The notes beneath the pieces were generated by a model. That model worked only from the letters and a program-made list of their open reading frames with translations. It ran no database searches and was not told the origin of the DNA. DNA of 64,000 bases, from NCBI RefSeq assembly GCF_000336815.1, contig NZ_AOLG01000012.1, forward strand, positions 143,650 to 207,649, in the 5' to 3' direction. Source of the DNA: Haloferax prahovense DSM 18310. Lineage in GTDB: Archaea; Halobacteriota; Halobacteria; Halobacteriales; Haloferacaceae. Numbering within the stretch: the stretch's first letter is position 1; each line of letters opens with the position of its first letter. Both the position numbers and the translations under genes were made by a program. This document shows, one piece after another, positions 9,411-18,289 of the stretch.

Positions 9411-9932
9411 TCAGCTATCGAGGGCGTTGTCGCCGGTCGAGCCGCAAGCGGCGGGCGCGTCGGTCCAGCCGGAGTTGGCCTCGCGCCACTGTTTTAGCAG
9501 GTCTTCCAGCGCATCGCCCGTCTCGGGCGTGAGTACGCCCGCTGCCTGCCGGACGACCGTCCCGTCCTCGATGAAGAGCGCGTAGATGTTGCCCTCGCCG
9601 AGCAGTCCGAGACGGCGCTGGAGCGCGGTCTTGTCCACCCGCGCGATGAGCGCGTTGTCGTGGGTGCGGCTCCGAGCGGCACCCGGCGACATTCCGCCGC
9701 CGGACATCGGTGGCATCATCCCGCTCCGTCCGCCGAGGACGAGCAGTTCGTAGTACTCGAAGTGTCCGTACGTCTCGCACAACTCCTTTGCGAACCCGCG
9801 CCACGACCCGACCAGCGACTGCTGGCGGCGGTCGAAACTGATGAGCACGAGCGTCTGTTCACCCTCTAAGTCGTCCGGCAGGACGACTTTCTGGCCGCTC
9901 GTATCTCGTGTCGGGAGGCGAGGGAACTCCAT
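9411..9932 (-). CDS. Uncharacterised protein with thioredoxin-like features (DUF4174-like)
   Basis: 173 residues. LPDDLEGEQTLVLISFDRRQQSLVGSWRGFAKEL reads like the first beta-alpha unit of an AhpC/ATP10-like thioredoxin fold, and the NIYALFIEDGTVVRQAAGVLTPE stretch near residue 115 resembles the strand pair after the cis-proline. There is no CxxC; the cysteines are single. A Gly/Met-rich loop (SGMMPPMSGGGMSPG, about 69-83) is odd. It may be a non-redox thioredoxin-fold protein. Function unknown. Confidence 0.7.
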   Translation of the reverse strand: MEFPRLPTRDTSGQKVVLPDDLEGEQTLVLISFDRRQQSLVGSWRGFAKELCETYGHFEYYELLVLGGRSGMMPPMSGGGMSPGAARSRTHDNALIARVDKTALQRRLGLLGEGNIYALFIEDGTVVRQAAGVLTPETGDALEDLLKQWREANSGWTDAPAACGSTGDNALDS

Positions 9933-10100
9933 GGGCTAGGCGATTCTCCACCAGTAGATAAGTCTAATTGCCGATTCGACAAACCGTCGCGTCGAGAGGA
10001 CTGTCTCTCTAGCTGCGACGACGTATGAACTCATCGCGAGTGGTTTCGAGTTCATTCGTTATAAACGTCCGCTCCCGAGACTCAGCGCCGATAATCGGGG

Positions 10101-10946
10101 TCAGCGTTCGTATTCGGGGTCGAACAGTTGGGCCGACATCGGTCCCGGTTCGCTTCCCTCGACGACGGCGTACGAAGAGAGGTCGTCGACGCCCGCCTCG
10201 GACAGCAGTTCCTCGTCGTAGAACGCGTTACCGGTGCAGTCAGTCGGGTCGCGCGAGAACAACTCGGCGACTGCGTCGCACAGTATCTGCGGGGTGCGCC
10301 AGTCCTCGGGCGTGCCCATCCCGAAGTGTCGCGTCGCCTCGGACTCGATGGCGGAGACCGGCCACAGCGCGTTCACGCCGATGTCGTCGGCGTCGAGTTC
10401 GCCCGCGAGCGACTGCGCGATGAACGTCATGCCGTACTTCGAGAGCGCGTAGGCGACCTTGCCCGGGGCGGGGCGAGCGGGCATCGGCGGCGAGAAGGTG
10501 ACCACGTGGGCGTGGTCGCTCTCGCGGAGGTGCGGGAGCGCGGCGTGCGTCGTCGCGTACGCCCCGCGGGCGTTCACGTCCATGAGGAGGTCGAACCGCT
10601 TCGGCGGCGTGTCCTCGAAGCCCGCGATGTGAATCGCGCCCGCGTTGTTGACGACGAAGTCGATGCCGCCGAAGGCGTCGACCGTCTCGTCGATTGCGGT
10701 CTGCACGGAGGCGTCGTCACGCACGTCGAGTTGACACCAGATGGAGTCGCCGCCGCGCTCGCGTATCTCCTCCGTCGTCTCGACGATGGTCCCGGGGAGG
10801 TCCTCGCGCCCGTCGACGGTCTTGCCCGTGGAGACGACGTTTGCGCCCCGGTCGGCCAAGTCGAGCGCGATGGCCTTCCCGATGCCGCGACTGGTTCCCG
10901 TGATGAAGGCCGTCCGACCCTCGAAATCCACATCATCGAATGCCAT
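10101..10946 (-). CDS. SDR-family oxidoreductase
   Basis: 281-residue classical short-chain dehydrogenase. The nucleotide-binding TGTSRGIGKAIALDLADRGANVV (near residue 14), VVNNAGAI, and catalytic YALSKYGMTF (YxxxK) are all present. The sequence looks closest to the HSDL2-like SDRs that accept hydroxyacyl or steroid-like substrates. NADP preference is suggested by the TGKT loop after the second strand, but substrate is not known. Monocistronic, with its promoter facing tyrA. Confidence 0.85.
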   Translation of the reverse strand: MAFDDVDFEGRTAFITGTSRGIGKAIALDLADRGANVVSTGKTVDGREDLPGTIVETTEEIRERGGDSIWCQLDVRDDASVQTAIDETVDAFGGIDFVVNNAGAIHIAGFEDTPPKRFDLLMDVNARGAYATTHAALPHLRESDHAHVVTFSPPMPARPAPGKVAYALSKYGMTFIAQSLAGELDADDIGVNALWPVSAIESEATRHFGMGTPEDWRTPQILCDAVAELFSRDPTDCTGNAFYDEELLSEAGVDDLSSYAVVEGSEPGPMSAQLFDPEYER

Positions 10947-11091
10947 AGTTTCCTATCGGTCATCGGCCACTTGATGGTTCGTACACCGGGCGTCGGTTGA
11001 ACGTGGTTTGCGGGTCGGGTGCAGGTGGGCGTCTCGCCACACCCGCCGCCACCGATTCCCTTTTGGCCGCTGCACCTCCACACCCGTACCG

Positions 11092-11904
11092 ATGGACGTG
11101 CTCATCGTCGGCGCGGGCGCAATGGGACGCTGGTTCGGCCGCACCGTCGGCGCCGACCTCGCGTTCGCCGACGCGGACCCCGAGAGCGCGGTCGCCGCAG
11201 CGGACGCGCTGGGTGGCCGGGCGGTCCCGCTGGACGGCGACGAGCGGTTCGACGTGGTCTGTCTCGCAGTTCCGATGCGACTCGCGGCCGACGCCGTCGC
11301 CGACAACGCCCACCGCGCGGACGCCGCGATGTGCGACGTGACCGGCGCGATGAAACCGCCGGTGGCGGCGATGCGCGACCACCTCCCCGACCGCGAGCGA
11401 CTCAGCCTCCACCCGCTTTTCGCCCCGCACAACGCCCCCGGCAACGTCGCCGCCGTCGCCGACGAATCGGGGCCGAAGACGGACGCCCTGCTCGCCGACC
11501 TCGACGCGGCCGGCAACCGCGTCTTCGAGACGACGCCCGAGGAACACGACGCGGCGATGGAGACGGTGCAGGCGGCCGCCCACGCCGCCGTCCTCGCGTT
11601 CGGGCTCGCCGCCGACGACGTGCGCGAGGAGTTCGCCACGCCGATTTCCGCCGCGCTCGACGAACTCGTCGCCTCGGTGTCCGGCGGCACCCCGCGCGTG
11701 TACGCGGACATCCAATCTTCGTTCGGCGGCGGGGCCGACCGCGTCGCCGACGCGGCCCGCGCGCTCGCCGCGGCCGACGACGAGGCGTTCGCCGACCTCT
11801 ACCGGCGCGTCTCCCGCGGCGACACCGGAGTCGGCGCGGGAGCCGACCGCGTCGCCGACGACCGCACCCGCGACCAGACCGACAAGCACGACCCTATCGA
11901 GTGA
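11092..11904 (+). CDS. tyrA: Prephenate/arogenate dehydrogenase
   Basis: 270 residues. Starts with a Rossmann motif (MDVLIVGAGAMGRWFGR), followed by a helical dehydrogenase domain with the LSLHPLFAPHN and ETTPEEHDAAMETVQAAAHAAVLAFG segments typical of TyrA. It oxidises prephenate (or arogenate) on the way to tyrosine. No fused chorismate mutase domain is present; a separate mutase lies at 20011-20319. The ATG at 11092 begins the Rossmann fold directly. Confidence 0.85.
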   Translation: MDVLIVGAGAMGRWFGRTVGADLAFADADPESAVAAADALGGRAVPLDGDERFDVVCLAVPMRLAADAVADNAHRADAAMCDVTGAMKPPVAAMRDHLPDRERLSLHPLFAPHNAPGNVAAVADESGPKTDALLADLDAAGNRVFETTPEEHDAAMETVQAAAHAAVLAFGLAADDVREEFATPISAALDELVASVSGGTPRVYADIQSSFGGGADRVADAARALAAADDEAFADLYRRVSRGDTGVGAGADRVADDRTRDQTDKHDPIE

Positions 11905-11992
11905 CGAGTGAAGGGAGACACCGACGCCGACGCCCCGCCGCGGGCCCGATTCCCGCCGCGCGGGCGGCGGCGACTCGCTCCACAGCCCACCG

Positions 11993-13396
11993 ATGATAGA
12001 CAGAGACGCCGTCCGCGACAACGCGAAGTACCTCAGAAACGTCCGCCCCATCGACCCCGACGAGATAGCCGAGTACATCGAGGGCGCGCCGCACCCCGCC
12101 GTGGTGAAACAGACGCTCCGCGAGGAGGCCCACGACCTCGGCCTCTTCGAGCGCGACGACGGCACGTTCGTCCCCGCGAACGACGACCCCGCGCCGGTTC
12201 AGCACTGGTCGCCCGCGGCTTTCCCCGACGACTACTCCTTCGCCCTCGAAGACCTGCTCATCGGGCGCTACGGCGCGAACTGGCACGTCGGCGACTCCGG
12301 CGACCGCCTCCGGGAGCGCGTCCGCCAGCTCAAGGAGGACTACTACCGGGGCACCCCCGTCGAGTACGACGAGGACGCCGCGCTCGGCTACGGGATCTAC
12401 CACCTCCCGGACTACTACGCCGCCGTCGGCTACGTCCTCTCGGACCTCGCTGAACGGAGCCTACTCCCCCGTAACCCTCGCGTGCTCGACGTGGGTGCCG
12501 GAACCGGCGGCCCCGCGCTCGGTCTGCACGACTACCTCCCCGACGACGCCGTCGTCGACTACCACGCGGTCGAACCGAGCGCCTCCGCCGACGTGCTCGA
12601 CCGGATGCTCGGCGAGACGCGCCGGAACTTCCGGACGACCGTCCACCGCGAGACCGCCGAGGCGTTCGACCCCGACGGCGAGTACGATATCGTCCTCTTC
12701 GCCAGCGTCCTGAGCGAGCTCGACGACCCCGTCGCGGTCGTCGAGAAGTACCTCGACGCCCTCGCCGACGACGGCGCAATCGTCGCCATCGCGCCGGCGG
12801 ACAGAAACACGAGCATCGGTCTCCGCGAGGTCGAACGTGAGGTCGTGCCCGCCGACGGCGACGTGACCGTGTACTCGCCGACGCTCCGTCTCTGGGACGG
12901 CTACGCGCCCTCGGACCGGGGCTGGTCGTTCGACGTGAAGCCCGACCTCGACGTGCCGGGGTTCCAGCGCCGCCTCGACGAGGGTCGCGACGGCGACGAG
13001 GACGAGGGGACCTTCGTCAACGTGGACGTACAGTACTCCTACAGCGTCCTCCGGACTGACGGCGAGCGCCGCCTCGACGTTCGCGGGAACCCCGCGCGGT
13101 TCGCCAAGATGGCCGAGATGGAGCGCCACGTCACGAACCGCATCGACCTCCTCGCGGTCAAACTGAGCCACGACCTCTCGGAGGGCAACAACCAGGTGTT
13201 CAAAATCGGCGACGGCAGCGAGGCGGTCGACCACTACGCCGTCCGCACGCGCGAGACCGTCCTGAACGCCGATGTGGCCGACGCCGACTACGGCGACGTG
13301 CTCGTCTTCGAGAACGTCCTCGCGCTCTGGAACGACGACGAAGAGGCGTACAACCTCGTCGTCGACGACGAGACGCTCGTCGACCGCGTCGCCTGA
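11993..13396 (+). CDS. Class I SAM-dependent methyltransferase, Rsm22-like
   Basis: 467 residues. A SAM-binding motif VLDVGAGTGGPALGL lies near residue 165, followed by FASVLSELDDPVAVVEKYLDALADDGAIVAIAP. The N-terminal 150 residues are helical, and the C-terminal part (after 290) is an additional alpha/beta domain. The overall plan resembles proteins annotated as small-ribosomal-subunit Rsm22 family, but the Fe-S cysteine cluster of mitochondrial Rsm22 is not visible. Target probably RNA; unproven. It begins 88 bases after tyrA. Confidence 0.7.
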   Translation: MIDRDAVRDNAKYLRNVRPIDPDEIAEYIEGAPHPAVVKQTLREEAHDLGLFERDDGTFVPANDDPAPVQHWSPAAFPDDYSFALEDLLIGRYGANWHVGDSGDRLRERVRQLKEDYYRGTPVEYDEDAALGYGIYHLPDYYAAVGYVLSDLAERSLLPRNPRVLDVGAGTGGPALGLHDYLPDDAVVDYHAVEPSASADVLDRMLGETRRNFRTTVHRETAEAFDPDGEYDIVLFASVLSELDDPVAVVEKYLDALADDGAIVAIAPADRNTSIGLREVEREVVPADGDVTVYSPTLRLWDGYAPSDRGWSFDVKPDLDVPGFQRRLDEGRDGDEDEGTFVNVDVQYSYSVLRTDGERRLDVRGNPARFAKMAEMERHVTNRIDLLAVKLSHDLSEGNNQVFKIGDGSEAVDHYAVRTRETVLNADVADADYGDVLVFENVLALWNDDEEAYNLVVDDETLVDRVA

Positions 13397-13480
13397 GCGG
13401 GGCGCGTCGGCCGCCGCCGTTCCTCGGGACACGTTGCGTCCGACGGGTGGCTTTTTGCGCGCTCCGTCCCCAGTCGGACC

Positions 13481-14272
13481 ATGAGCGAACCCAGCATCCT
13501 CCTCACCAACGACGACGGCATCGAGAGCGTCGGCTTCCGCGCGCTCTACGACGCCCTCTCGGAGTTCGCCGACGTGACGGCGGTCGCGCCCGCGACGGAC
13601 CAGAGCGCGGTCGGCCGGAAGATGTCCACCGACGCGGTCGTCACCGAGCACGAACTCGGCTACGCGCTGGAGGGGACGCCAGCCGACTGCACGGTCGCCG
13701 GCCTGGAGGCGCTGTGTCCCGACGTGGACATGGTCGTTTCCGGCATCAACAAGGGAGCCAACATCGGCGCGTACGTCCTCGGCCGGTCGGGAACCGTCAG
13801 CGCCGCCGTCGAGGCCGCGTTCTTCGACGTGCCCGCCATCGCCCTCTCGCTGTACGTCCCCGCCGGCGGCGACCTGCCGTGGCACGAGAAGGCGACCGAC
13901 CCGCGGGACTTCCGCGAGGCGACCCACGCGGCCTCGTACCTCGTCAAACACGCCGAGCCGGCCGGCGTCTTCGACCAGTGCGACTACCTCAACGTCAACG
14001 CGCCCATGCGCGACCCCAGCGGCGACCCCGCGGACATGCAGGTGACGGTTCCCTCGGAGCTGTACGACATGACCGCGGAGTTCGAAAACGGGACCGTGAA
14101 GCTCCACGACCGCGTCTGGGAGCGGATGCGAACCGGCGACATCCCGGACCCCGACGGCACCGACCGCCGGGCCGTCGTTGAGGGCCGCGTGTCGGTCTCG
14201 CCGCTGACCGCGCCGCACACGACCCACCGCCACGAGGCGCTGGACGCGCTCGCCGAGACGTATCTGGAGTAG
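13481..14272 (+). CDS. surE: 5'/3'-nucleotidase SurE
   Basis: 263 residues. ILLTNDDGIESVGFRAL carries the acidic metal-binding pair, and VVSGINKGANIG and GTVSAAVEA are SurE signatures. It dephosphorylates nucleoside monophosphates and is widespread in archaea. Length is typical. Confidence 0.95.
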   Translation: MSEPSILLTNDDGIESVGFRALYDALSEFADVTAVAPATDQSAVGRKMSTDAVVTEHELGYALEGTPADCTVAGLEALCPDVDMVVSGINKGANIGAYVLGRSGTVSAAVEAAFFDVPAIALSLYVPAGGDLPWHEKATDPRDFREATHAASYLVKHAEPAGVFDQCDYLNVNAPMRDPSGDPADMQVTVPSELYDMTAEFENGTVKLHDRVWERMRTGDIPDPDGTDRRAVVEGRVSVSPLTAPHTTHRHEALDALAETYLE

Positions 14273-14342
14273 GCCGAGCGTCGAGCGTCGTCCGGTGGCA
14301 ACAAAGCGTATATCCGAGGGTCCTGAAACGCCGACGAGACCG

Positions 14343-14468
14343 ATGACCCCGTTTCTCCAAGCCGCCGAGTCGGGCAGCGTCACCGGCTTTCTCGTCACTA
14401 TCGCGGTGCTGTTTAGCATCCCGCTCGTCATCCTCCTCCTCGGACGGCTGTTCGAACAGTTCTTCTGA
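14343..14468 (+). CDS. Small single-span membrane protein (41 residues)
   Basis: Reads MTPFLQAAESGSVTGFLV and then a strongly hydrophobic span (TIAVLFSIPLVILLLGRLF) ending FEQFF. A TATA-like gtatatcc lies about 31 bases before the ATG, exactly where a leaderless haloarchaeal promoter should be, which supports a real gene despite the size. Function unknown. Its neighbours at 14579 and 14808 are also small membrane proteins. Confidence 0.6.
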   Translation: MTPFLQAAESGSVTGFLVTIAVLFSIPLVILLLGRLFEQFF

Positions 14469-14578
14469 GGTCCGCCCTTCGGAGGGTCTTGTCGACCGCG
14501 GCGACTCGCGCGATGCGCCACGCATGCGGCCCGAGCCTCACCGTCGCCTTTTTATATGATTACTGTCATTTGAATGTC

Positions 14579-14803
14579 ATGAACCGTGACGAGCTCAACG
14601 ACTATCTGAAACAGCGGCCGCTCTTGGGAGGTCTCTGGCTTGTCGGAATGCTCGGCGCGGGCATGGTTCTGTGGCTGAAACTGCTCCGCCCGGCGCAGTC
14701 GGTCGCCGACATCGTCTCGAACACCGGCTACCAGTTCGTCTTTCTCGTGATGGGCGGACTCTGTTACGTGGTCTTCGTCGGCTTCTCTCGGGCGGTGAAC
14801 TGA
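14579..14803 (+). CDS. Small two-span membrane protein (74 residues)
   Basis: Starts MNRDELNDYLKQRPLLGG. Two hydrophobic segments (GGLWLVGMLGAGMVLWLKLL and FVFLVMGGLCYVVFVGF) suggest a helical hairpin. A TTTATATG box is about 25 bases upstream of this ATG, which decides against the upstream in-frame TTG. No recognised family. It is convergent with the next gene, with only four bases between the stop codons. Confidence 0.75.
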   Translation: MNRDELNDYLKQRPLLGGLWLVGMLGAGMVLWLKLLRPAQSVADIVSNTGYQFVFLVMGGLCYVVFVGFSRAVN

Positions 14804-14807
14804 TTTC

Positions 14808-15056
14808 TCACTCCGCCGCCCAGCGACTGTCCACCAGCAGTTTGTACGCGAGGCCGACGCCCCCGGCGAACATCGCGAGCGCCCCGGCGAGTGAGGCGAC
14901 GATTCCGAGAGCGAACATCAGCCCGAACCCGTAGCCTGCGAGGGCGAAACTGCCGACGGCTAGCAACACCCAGCCGCCGGCGATGACGGCAAACAGCGCG
15001 ATGGCGTCGTCTTCGGTCGCGTAGCGGAGGGCGTCGCGGGCGGAGACGCGTGACAT
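14808..15056 (-). CDS. Small membrane protein (82 residues)
   Basis: Begins MSRVSARDALRYATEDDAIALFAVIAGG. Two hydrophobic spans cover residues 19-39 and 45-70. It faces the acetyltransferase gene across an 84-base promoter region. No family recognised. The longer open frame upstream is high-GC shadow sequence. Confidence 0.7.
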   Translation of the reverse strand: MSRVSARDALRYATEDDAIALFAVIAGGWVLLAVGSFALAGYGFGLMFALGIVASLAGALAMFAGGVGLAYKLLVDSRWAAE

Positions 15057-15140
15057 GTCGAACGCGTCGCCGGGGGCGAACCTGGTCCTTTCGGTCGGCC
15101 GACACCAAAGATTGAATCCCGGGCCGGCCGACGGACGCGT

Positions 15141-15947
15141 ATGTCCGAAGCAGATGCGGTCGAGCGCGTCGACGAGCCGGGAACCGTCGAGTCGCTCGCC
15201 GCGGACCTCCGCTCGCTCGGCGTCGCGGCCGGCGACACCCTCCTCGTGCACTCGTCGCTCAGTTCGATCGGCTGGGTCGCCGGCGGCCCGCAAGCGGTCG
15301 TGGACGCCCTCCAGACGGTGCTGACCGACGACGGGACGCTGGTCATGCCGACCCACACGGGCCAGTACACCGACCCGTCGGCGTGGGAGAACCCGCCGGT
15401 CCCCGACGACTGGGTGGAAACCATCGGCGAGTCGATGCCGCCGTTCCGCCCCGACGTGACGCCCACCCGCGGAATGGGCGCGATACCCGAGTGCTTCCGC
15501 AACTACCCCGGCGTCGTCCGCAGCGAGCATCCGACGGTCTCCTTCGCGGCGTGGGGCGCGGCTGCCGAAGCGATAGCCGCTGACCACGAACTCGATTACG
15601 GCCTCGGCGACGGGTCACCGCTGGCTCGGGTGTACGACCGCGGCGGCGACGTGCTCCTGCTCGGCGTCGGCCACGGGAACGACACCTCGCTCCACCTCGC
15701 CGAACACCGCGCGGACTTCGAAAAGACGCGGACGACGGAGCGCGCGCCGCTGCTCCGAGACGGCGAGCGCGTCGTCGTCGAGTACGAGGACATCGAAGTC
15801 GAGACCGACGACTTCGAGGAAGTCGGCGAGGCGTTCGAGACGGCCGTCGGCGCGACAGACGGGTCGGTCGCGGCCGCGCAGGCGACGCTCCTCGACCAGC
15901 CCGCGCTGGTCGACTTCGCCGAAGACTGGTTCGAGTCGAACCGCTGA
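15141..15947 (+). CDS. AAC(3)-family N-acetyltransferase
   Basis: 268 residues matching the aminoglycoside 3-N-acetyltransferase/YokD fold: DTLLVHSSLSSIGWVAGG (near 34), LVMPTHT, HPTVSFAAWG, and LLLGVGHGNDTSLHLAEH with the catalytic-region His. The family includes true aminoglycoside-inactivating enzymes and many chromosomal members of unknown substrate. In an archaeon, which is naturally insensitive to most aminoglycosides, a metabolic acetyl acceptor is more likely than resistance. Confidence 0.85.
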   Translation: MSEADAVERVDEPGTVESLAADLRSLGVAAGDTLLVHSSLSSIGWVAGGPQAVVDALQTVLTDDGTLVMPTHTGQYTDPSAWENPPVPDDWVETIGESMPPFRPDVTPTRGMGAIPECFRNYPGVVRSEHPTVSFAAWGAAAEAIAADHELDYGLGDGSPLARVYDRGGDVLLLGVGHGNDTSLHLAEHRADFEKTRTTERAPLLRDGERVVVEYEDIEVETDDFEEVGEAFETAVGATDGSVAAAQATLLDQPALVDFAEDWFESNR

Positions 15948-16013
15948 GCCGAGGGCGCGGTCGACTCGGTCGGTTCGCGACGCCGGACGCGATGCCGGAT
16001 TCGACGCGCCCGC

Positions 16014-16439
16014 TCAGGCGAGCGTCGCGGTCAGCGTGATTTCCGGCCCGGCGAGCGCCTTCGACACCGGACAGCTCTCCTTCGCGCGCTGGGCGAGTTC
16101 GGCGAACGTCTCCTCGTCGATGTCGGGCACGTCGGCGTCGAGCGTCAGGTCGATGCGAGAGATTTCGAAGCCGCCGCCGTCGGCCGGGTCGAGGTGCACG
16201 TCGGCCGCGGTGTGGAGGCTCGTCGGCGCGTAGCCCTCACCTTCGAGGAACGCGGTCAACTGCATCGAGAAACAGCCGGAGTGGGCCGCGCCGATGAGTT
16301 CCTCGGGGTTCGACCCGGGTTCGTCCTCGAACCGCGTCGGGAACGTGAACGTCCCCTCGACGGTCCCGCTCTCCGTCGAGAACTCGCCGCTACCGTCTTT
16401 GCCACCGGTCCACGTCGTCTCAGCTTTGTGCGTGGGCAT
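16014..16439 (-). CDS. OsmC-family peroxiredoxin
   Basis: 141 residues from the ATG at 16439 (MPTHKAETTWTGG). The two redox cysteines of the family are in AAHSGCFSMQL and KESCPVSKAL, and the LDADVPDIDEETF strand pattern fits. OsmC proteins reduce organic hydroperoxides using lipoyl or similar thiols. The ATG eight codons upstream is less likely because the family starts near MPT. Confidence 0.88.
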   Translation of the reverse strand: MPTHKAETTWTGGKDGSGEFSTESGTVEGTFTFPTRFEDEPGSNPEELIGAAHSGCFSMQLTAFLEGEGYAPTSLHTAADVHLDPADGGGFEISRIDLTLDADVPDIDEETFAELAQRAKESCPVSKALAGPEITLTATLA

Positions 16440-16535
16440 CTCACGCACGCCTACGGTCGCCAACGATATGGAGATGACGGCGAACGGCGCGTTCGAGGCG
16501 GCCGGCGGGCGCGGAGTAGAGGTTGAGGCGGCGCG

Positions 16536-17195
16536 CTACAGGCCGCTCCAGAGCGCGGCGACCCCGAACCCGACGATGACGACGCCCGCGAGTTGGTTCA
16601 CCCGCCGGAGGACCGCCGGGGTGACTCGCTCCCGGACGCGGTCGACGGCGGCGCTCAGGACGAACCACCAGAGCGCCGACCCGGCGAAGACGCCCGCGAC
16701 GAGGACCGCCGCCGCGAGGTAGTCGCCCGAGACGCCGACGCCCAAGCCGGCGAAGATGCCCACGAAGGCGAGTATCGTCACCGGGTTCGTCAGCGTCAGG
16801 AGGAACGTCGACCCGAAGTCGGCGACGAGTGTCCGGGCGTCGCTGGCCGGCGTACTTACAGAAGACGAGTCCGCCGTCGGTGCCGACTCGACCGACTCGG
16901 GGTCGCCTCGAATCGACTGGAAGCCGATGTACAGGAGGATTCCCCCGCCAGCGAGGGCGATTCCGTTGCGGTGTCCGAGCAGGACCGACGAGAGCGCGGC
17001 GAGGCCGAACCCCGCGATGGCCCCGTAGACCGCGTCCGCGGACGCCGCTCCGAGTCCGCTGACGAAGCCCGAGAGACGGCCCTTAGAAAGCGTTCGCTGG
17101 ATGCACAGGACGCCGATTGGTCCGACCGGCGCGGCTATCGAGACGCCGAGAACGAGTCCGCGGACGAAGATTCCGATTGTCGTGGTTAATAGACA
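16536..17195 (-). pseudogene. LysE-family translocator with a disrupted 5' end
   Basis: The minus strand keeps one open frame of 219 codons with the features of LysE amino-acid/metabolite exporters: GLVLGVSIAAPVGPIGVLCIQ at the start, GLGAASADAVYGAIAG, FLLTLTNPVTILAFVGIFAGLG in the middle, and six hydrophobic spans. However, the frame has no ATG, GTG or TTG before a GTG at 16781, which lies in mid-protein, and a TGA closes the frame just upstream (17196-17198). An ATG at 17196 sits in the neighbouring frame, at the place a start is expected. A single-base frameshift at codon 2-3 would explain this. It may be a real mutation or an assembly error. Confidence 0.72.
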
Positions 17196-17298
17196 TCACC
17201 TCGTGGCCGCTTCGATGCGTCGCCGGGTGATACGTCTATCGCCCGTCCTGAATGGCCCGCCGGCGCAATCAACGTTGGTGCCGACTACCCGTCACCGA

Positions 17299-18183
17299 TT
17301 AGAGCAGCCCTGTGATGAAGCCGAGACCCATCAGGACCAACACGGCCGCGGAGAACGCCGGAAGATACGGCGTGTACTTCTCGACCTCGTCTTCGTACTG
17401 CTGGTAGCCGGCGATCAGCAACATCGTCAGTCCGACGATGCCGACGACGACGGTGATGGCGTAAGCGCTCATCAGTTCGAGGCAGTAGTTCGACCCGGCA
17501 CAGAGCGCGATAATCTCGAACTCCTCCTCGTGGGCGAACCCGAGGACGAACGCGAACCACGCGATGCCGAGGAGGCCGCGGTCCGCGGCTTCGTCGAGGT
17601 CGCCGTGTGAGTGAGAGTGGGAGTGCCCGCCGACGAAGGGCACGAACGCTTTCAGGCGGGAGAACAACCCGCCGTCATCGTGACCGTGAGTGTGGCCGTC
17701 GTGGCTGTGGTCATCGTGGTCATGTGAGTGCCCGCGGTCGTGCGAATGGCCATCGTCGTGCGAGTGACTGCCCTCGTGTGAGTGGTCGTGGTCGTGAGCG
17801 TGCTCCTCTCCGTCGTCGTGCCCGTGAGTCCCGTGAGCGTGTCCGTGGTAGTACTCGCGGACACCGAGTGCGATGAGTAAGACGCCGGCCACGAGGCTGA
17901 CCTGTCCACCGATTTGGACGCCGCCGAGTATCGTAATCGGCTCGTTGACCTGCGTGAGGTCGAAGTACTCCTTCGCGTAGAAGAACACGCCCACCATCGC
18001 GATACTGCTGATGAGGTGGCCGATTCCGAGGATGAAACTCGCTGCGAACCCGTACACCCACTTGTTCGCTTGGTCGAGCGCGTACGAGGCCGCGACGGGC
18101 CAGCCGTGACCCGGTTCGACGCCGTGGATGGCCCCGAGAGCCACCGCGCCGACGACGAGTCCGAGCAGTTCGTTCGAGGCCAT
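17299..18183 (-). CDS. Nickel/cobalt transporter (NicO/HoxN-like) with histidine-rich loop
   Basis: 294 residues with about six membrane spans. GAIHGVEPGHGWPVAASY (residues 18-35) and GFAHEEEFEIIALCAG are the polar intramembrane motifs of this family. Residues 113-193 form a cytoplasmic or external loop holding 26 histidines alternating with Gly, Asp and Ser, a metal-binding stretch. The divergent neighbour is a NikR-type regulator, which supports nickel as the cargo. Direction (uptake or efflux, as in RcnA) cannot be settled by eye. The minus-strand TATA-like ctatacc lies about 35 bases upstream and inside the proposed operator. Confidence 0.82.
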   Translation of the reverse strand: MASNELLGLVVGAVALGAIHGVEPGHGWPVAASYALDQANKWVYGFAASFILGIGHLISSIAMVGVFFYAKEYFDLTQVNEPITILGGVQIGGQVSLVAGVLLIALGVREYYHGHAHGTHGHDDGEEHAHDHDHSHEGSHSHDDGHSHDRGHSHDHDDHSHDGHTHGHDDGGLFSRLKAFVPFVGGHSHSHSHGDLDEAADRGLLGIAWFAFVLGFAHEEEFEIIALCAGSNYCLELMSAYAITVVVGIVGLTMLLIAGYQQYEDEVEKYTPYLPAFSAAVLVLMGLGFITGLL

Positions 18184-18210
18184 GTACTACCGTATTCGTG
18201 GAAAACGAGG

Positions 18211-18231
18211 GGTATAGGGGTTGTTAATACC
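18211..18231. promoter_or_regulatory. Candidate NikR operator
   Basis: GGTAT-N11-ATACC is a perfect inverted repeat in the 106-base gap between the divergent transporter and nikR. It overlaps the likely TATA box of the transporter. Known NikR operators are also spaced inverted repeats with GTAT or TATT half sites. The assignment is by position and form only. Confidence 0.55.
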
Positions 18232-18289
18232 GAACCGGGGGTGTCGTCATAACGGGAACTCTTGTAGCTGCGCACGTCAGTTCGAACCG

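Noticed and set aside
15141-15947. Aminoglycoside resistance gene
   Set aside because: The family match is real but no resistance context exists and archaeal ribosomes are generally insensitive, so only the family name is given.
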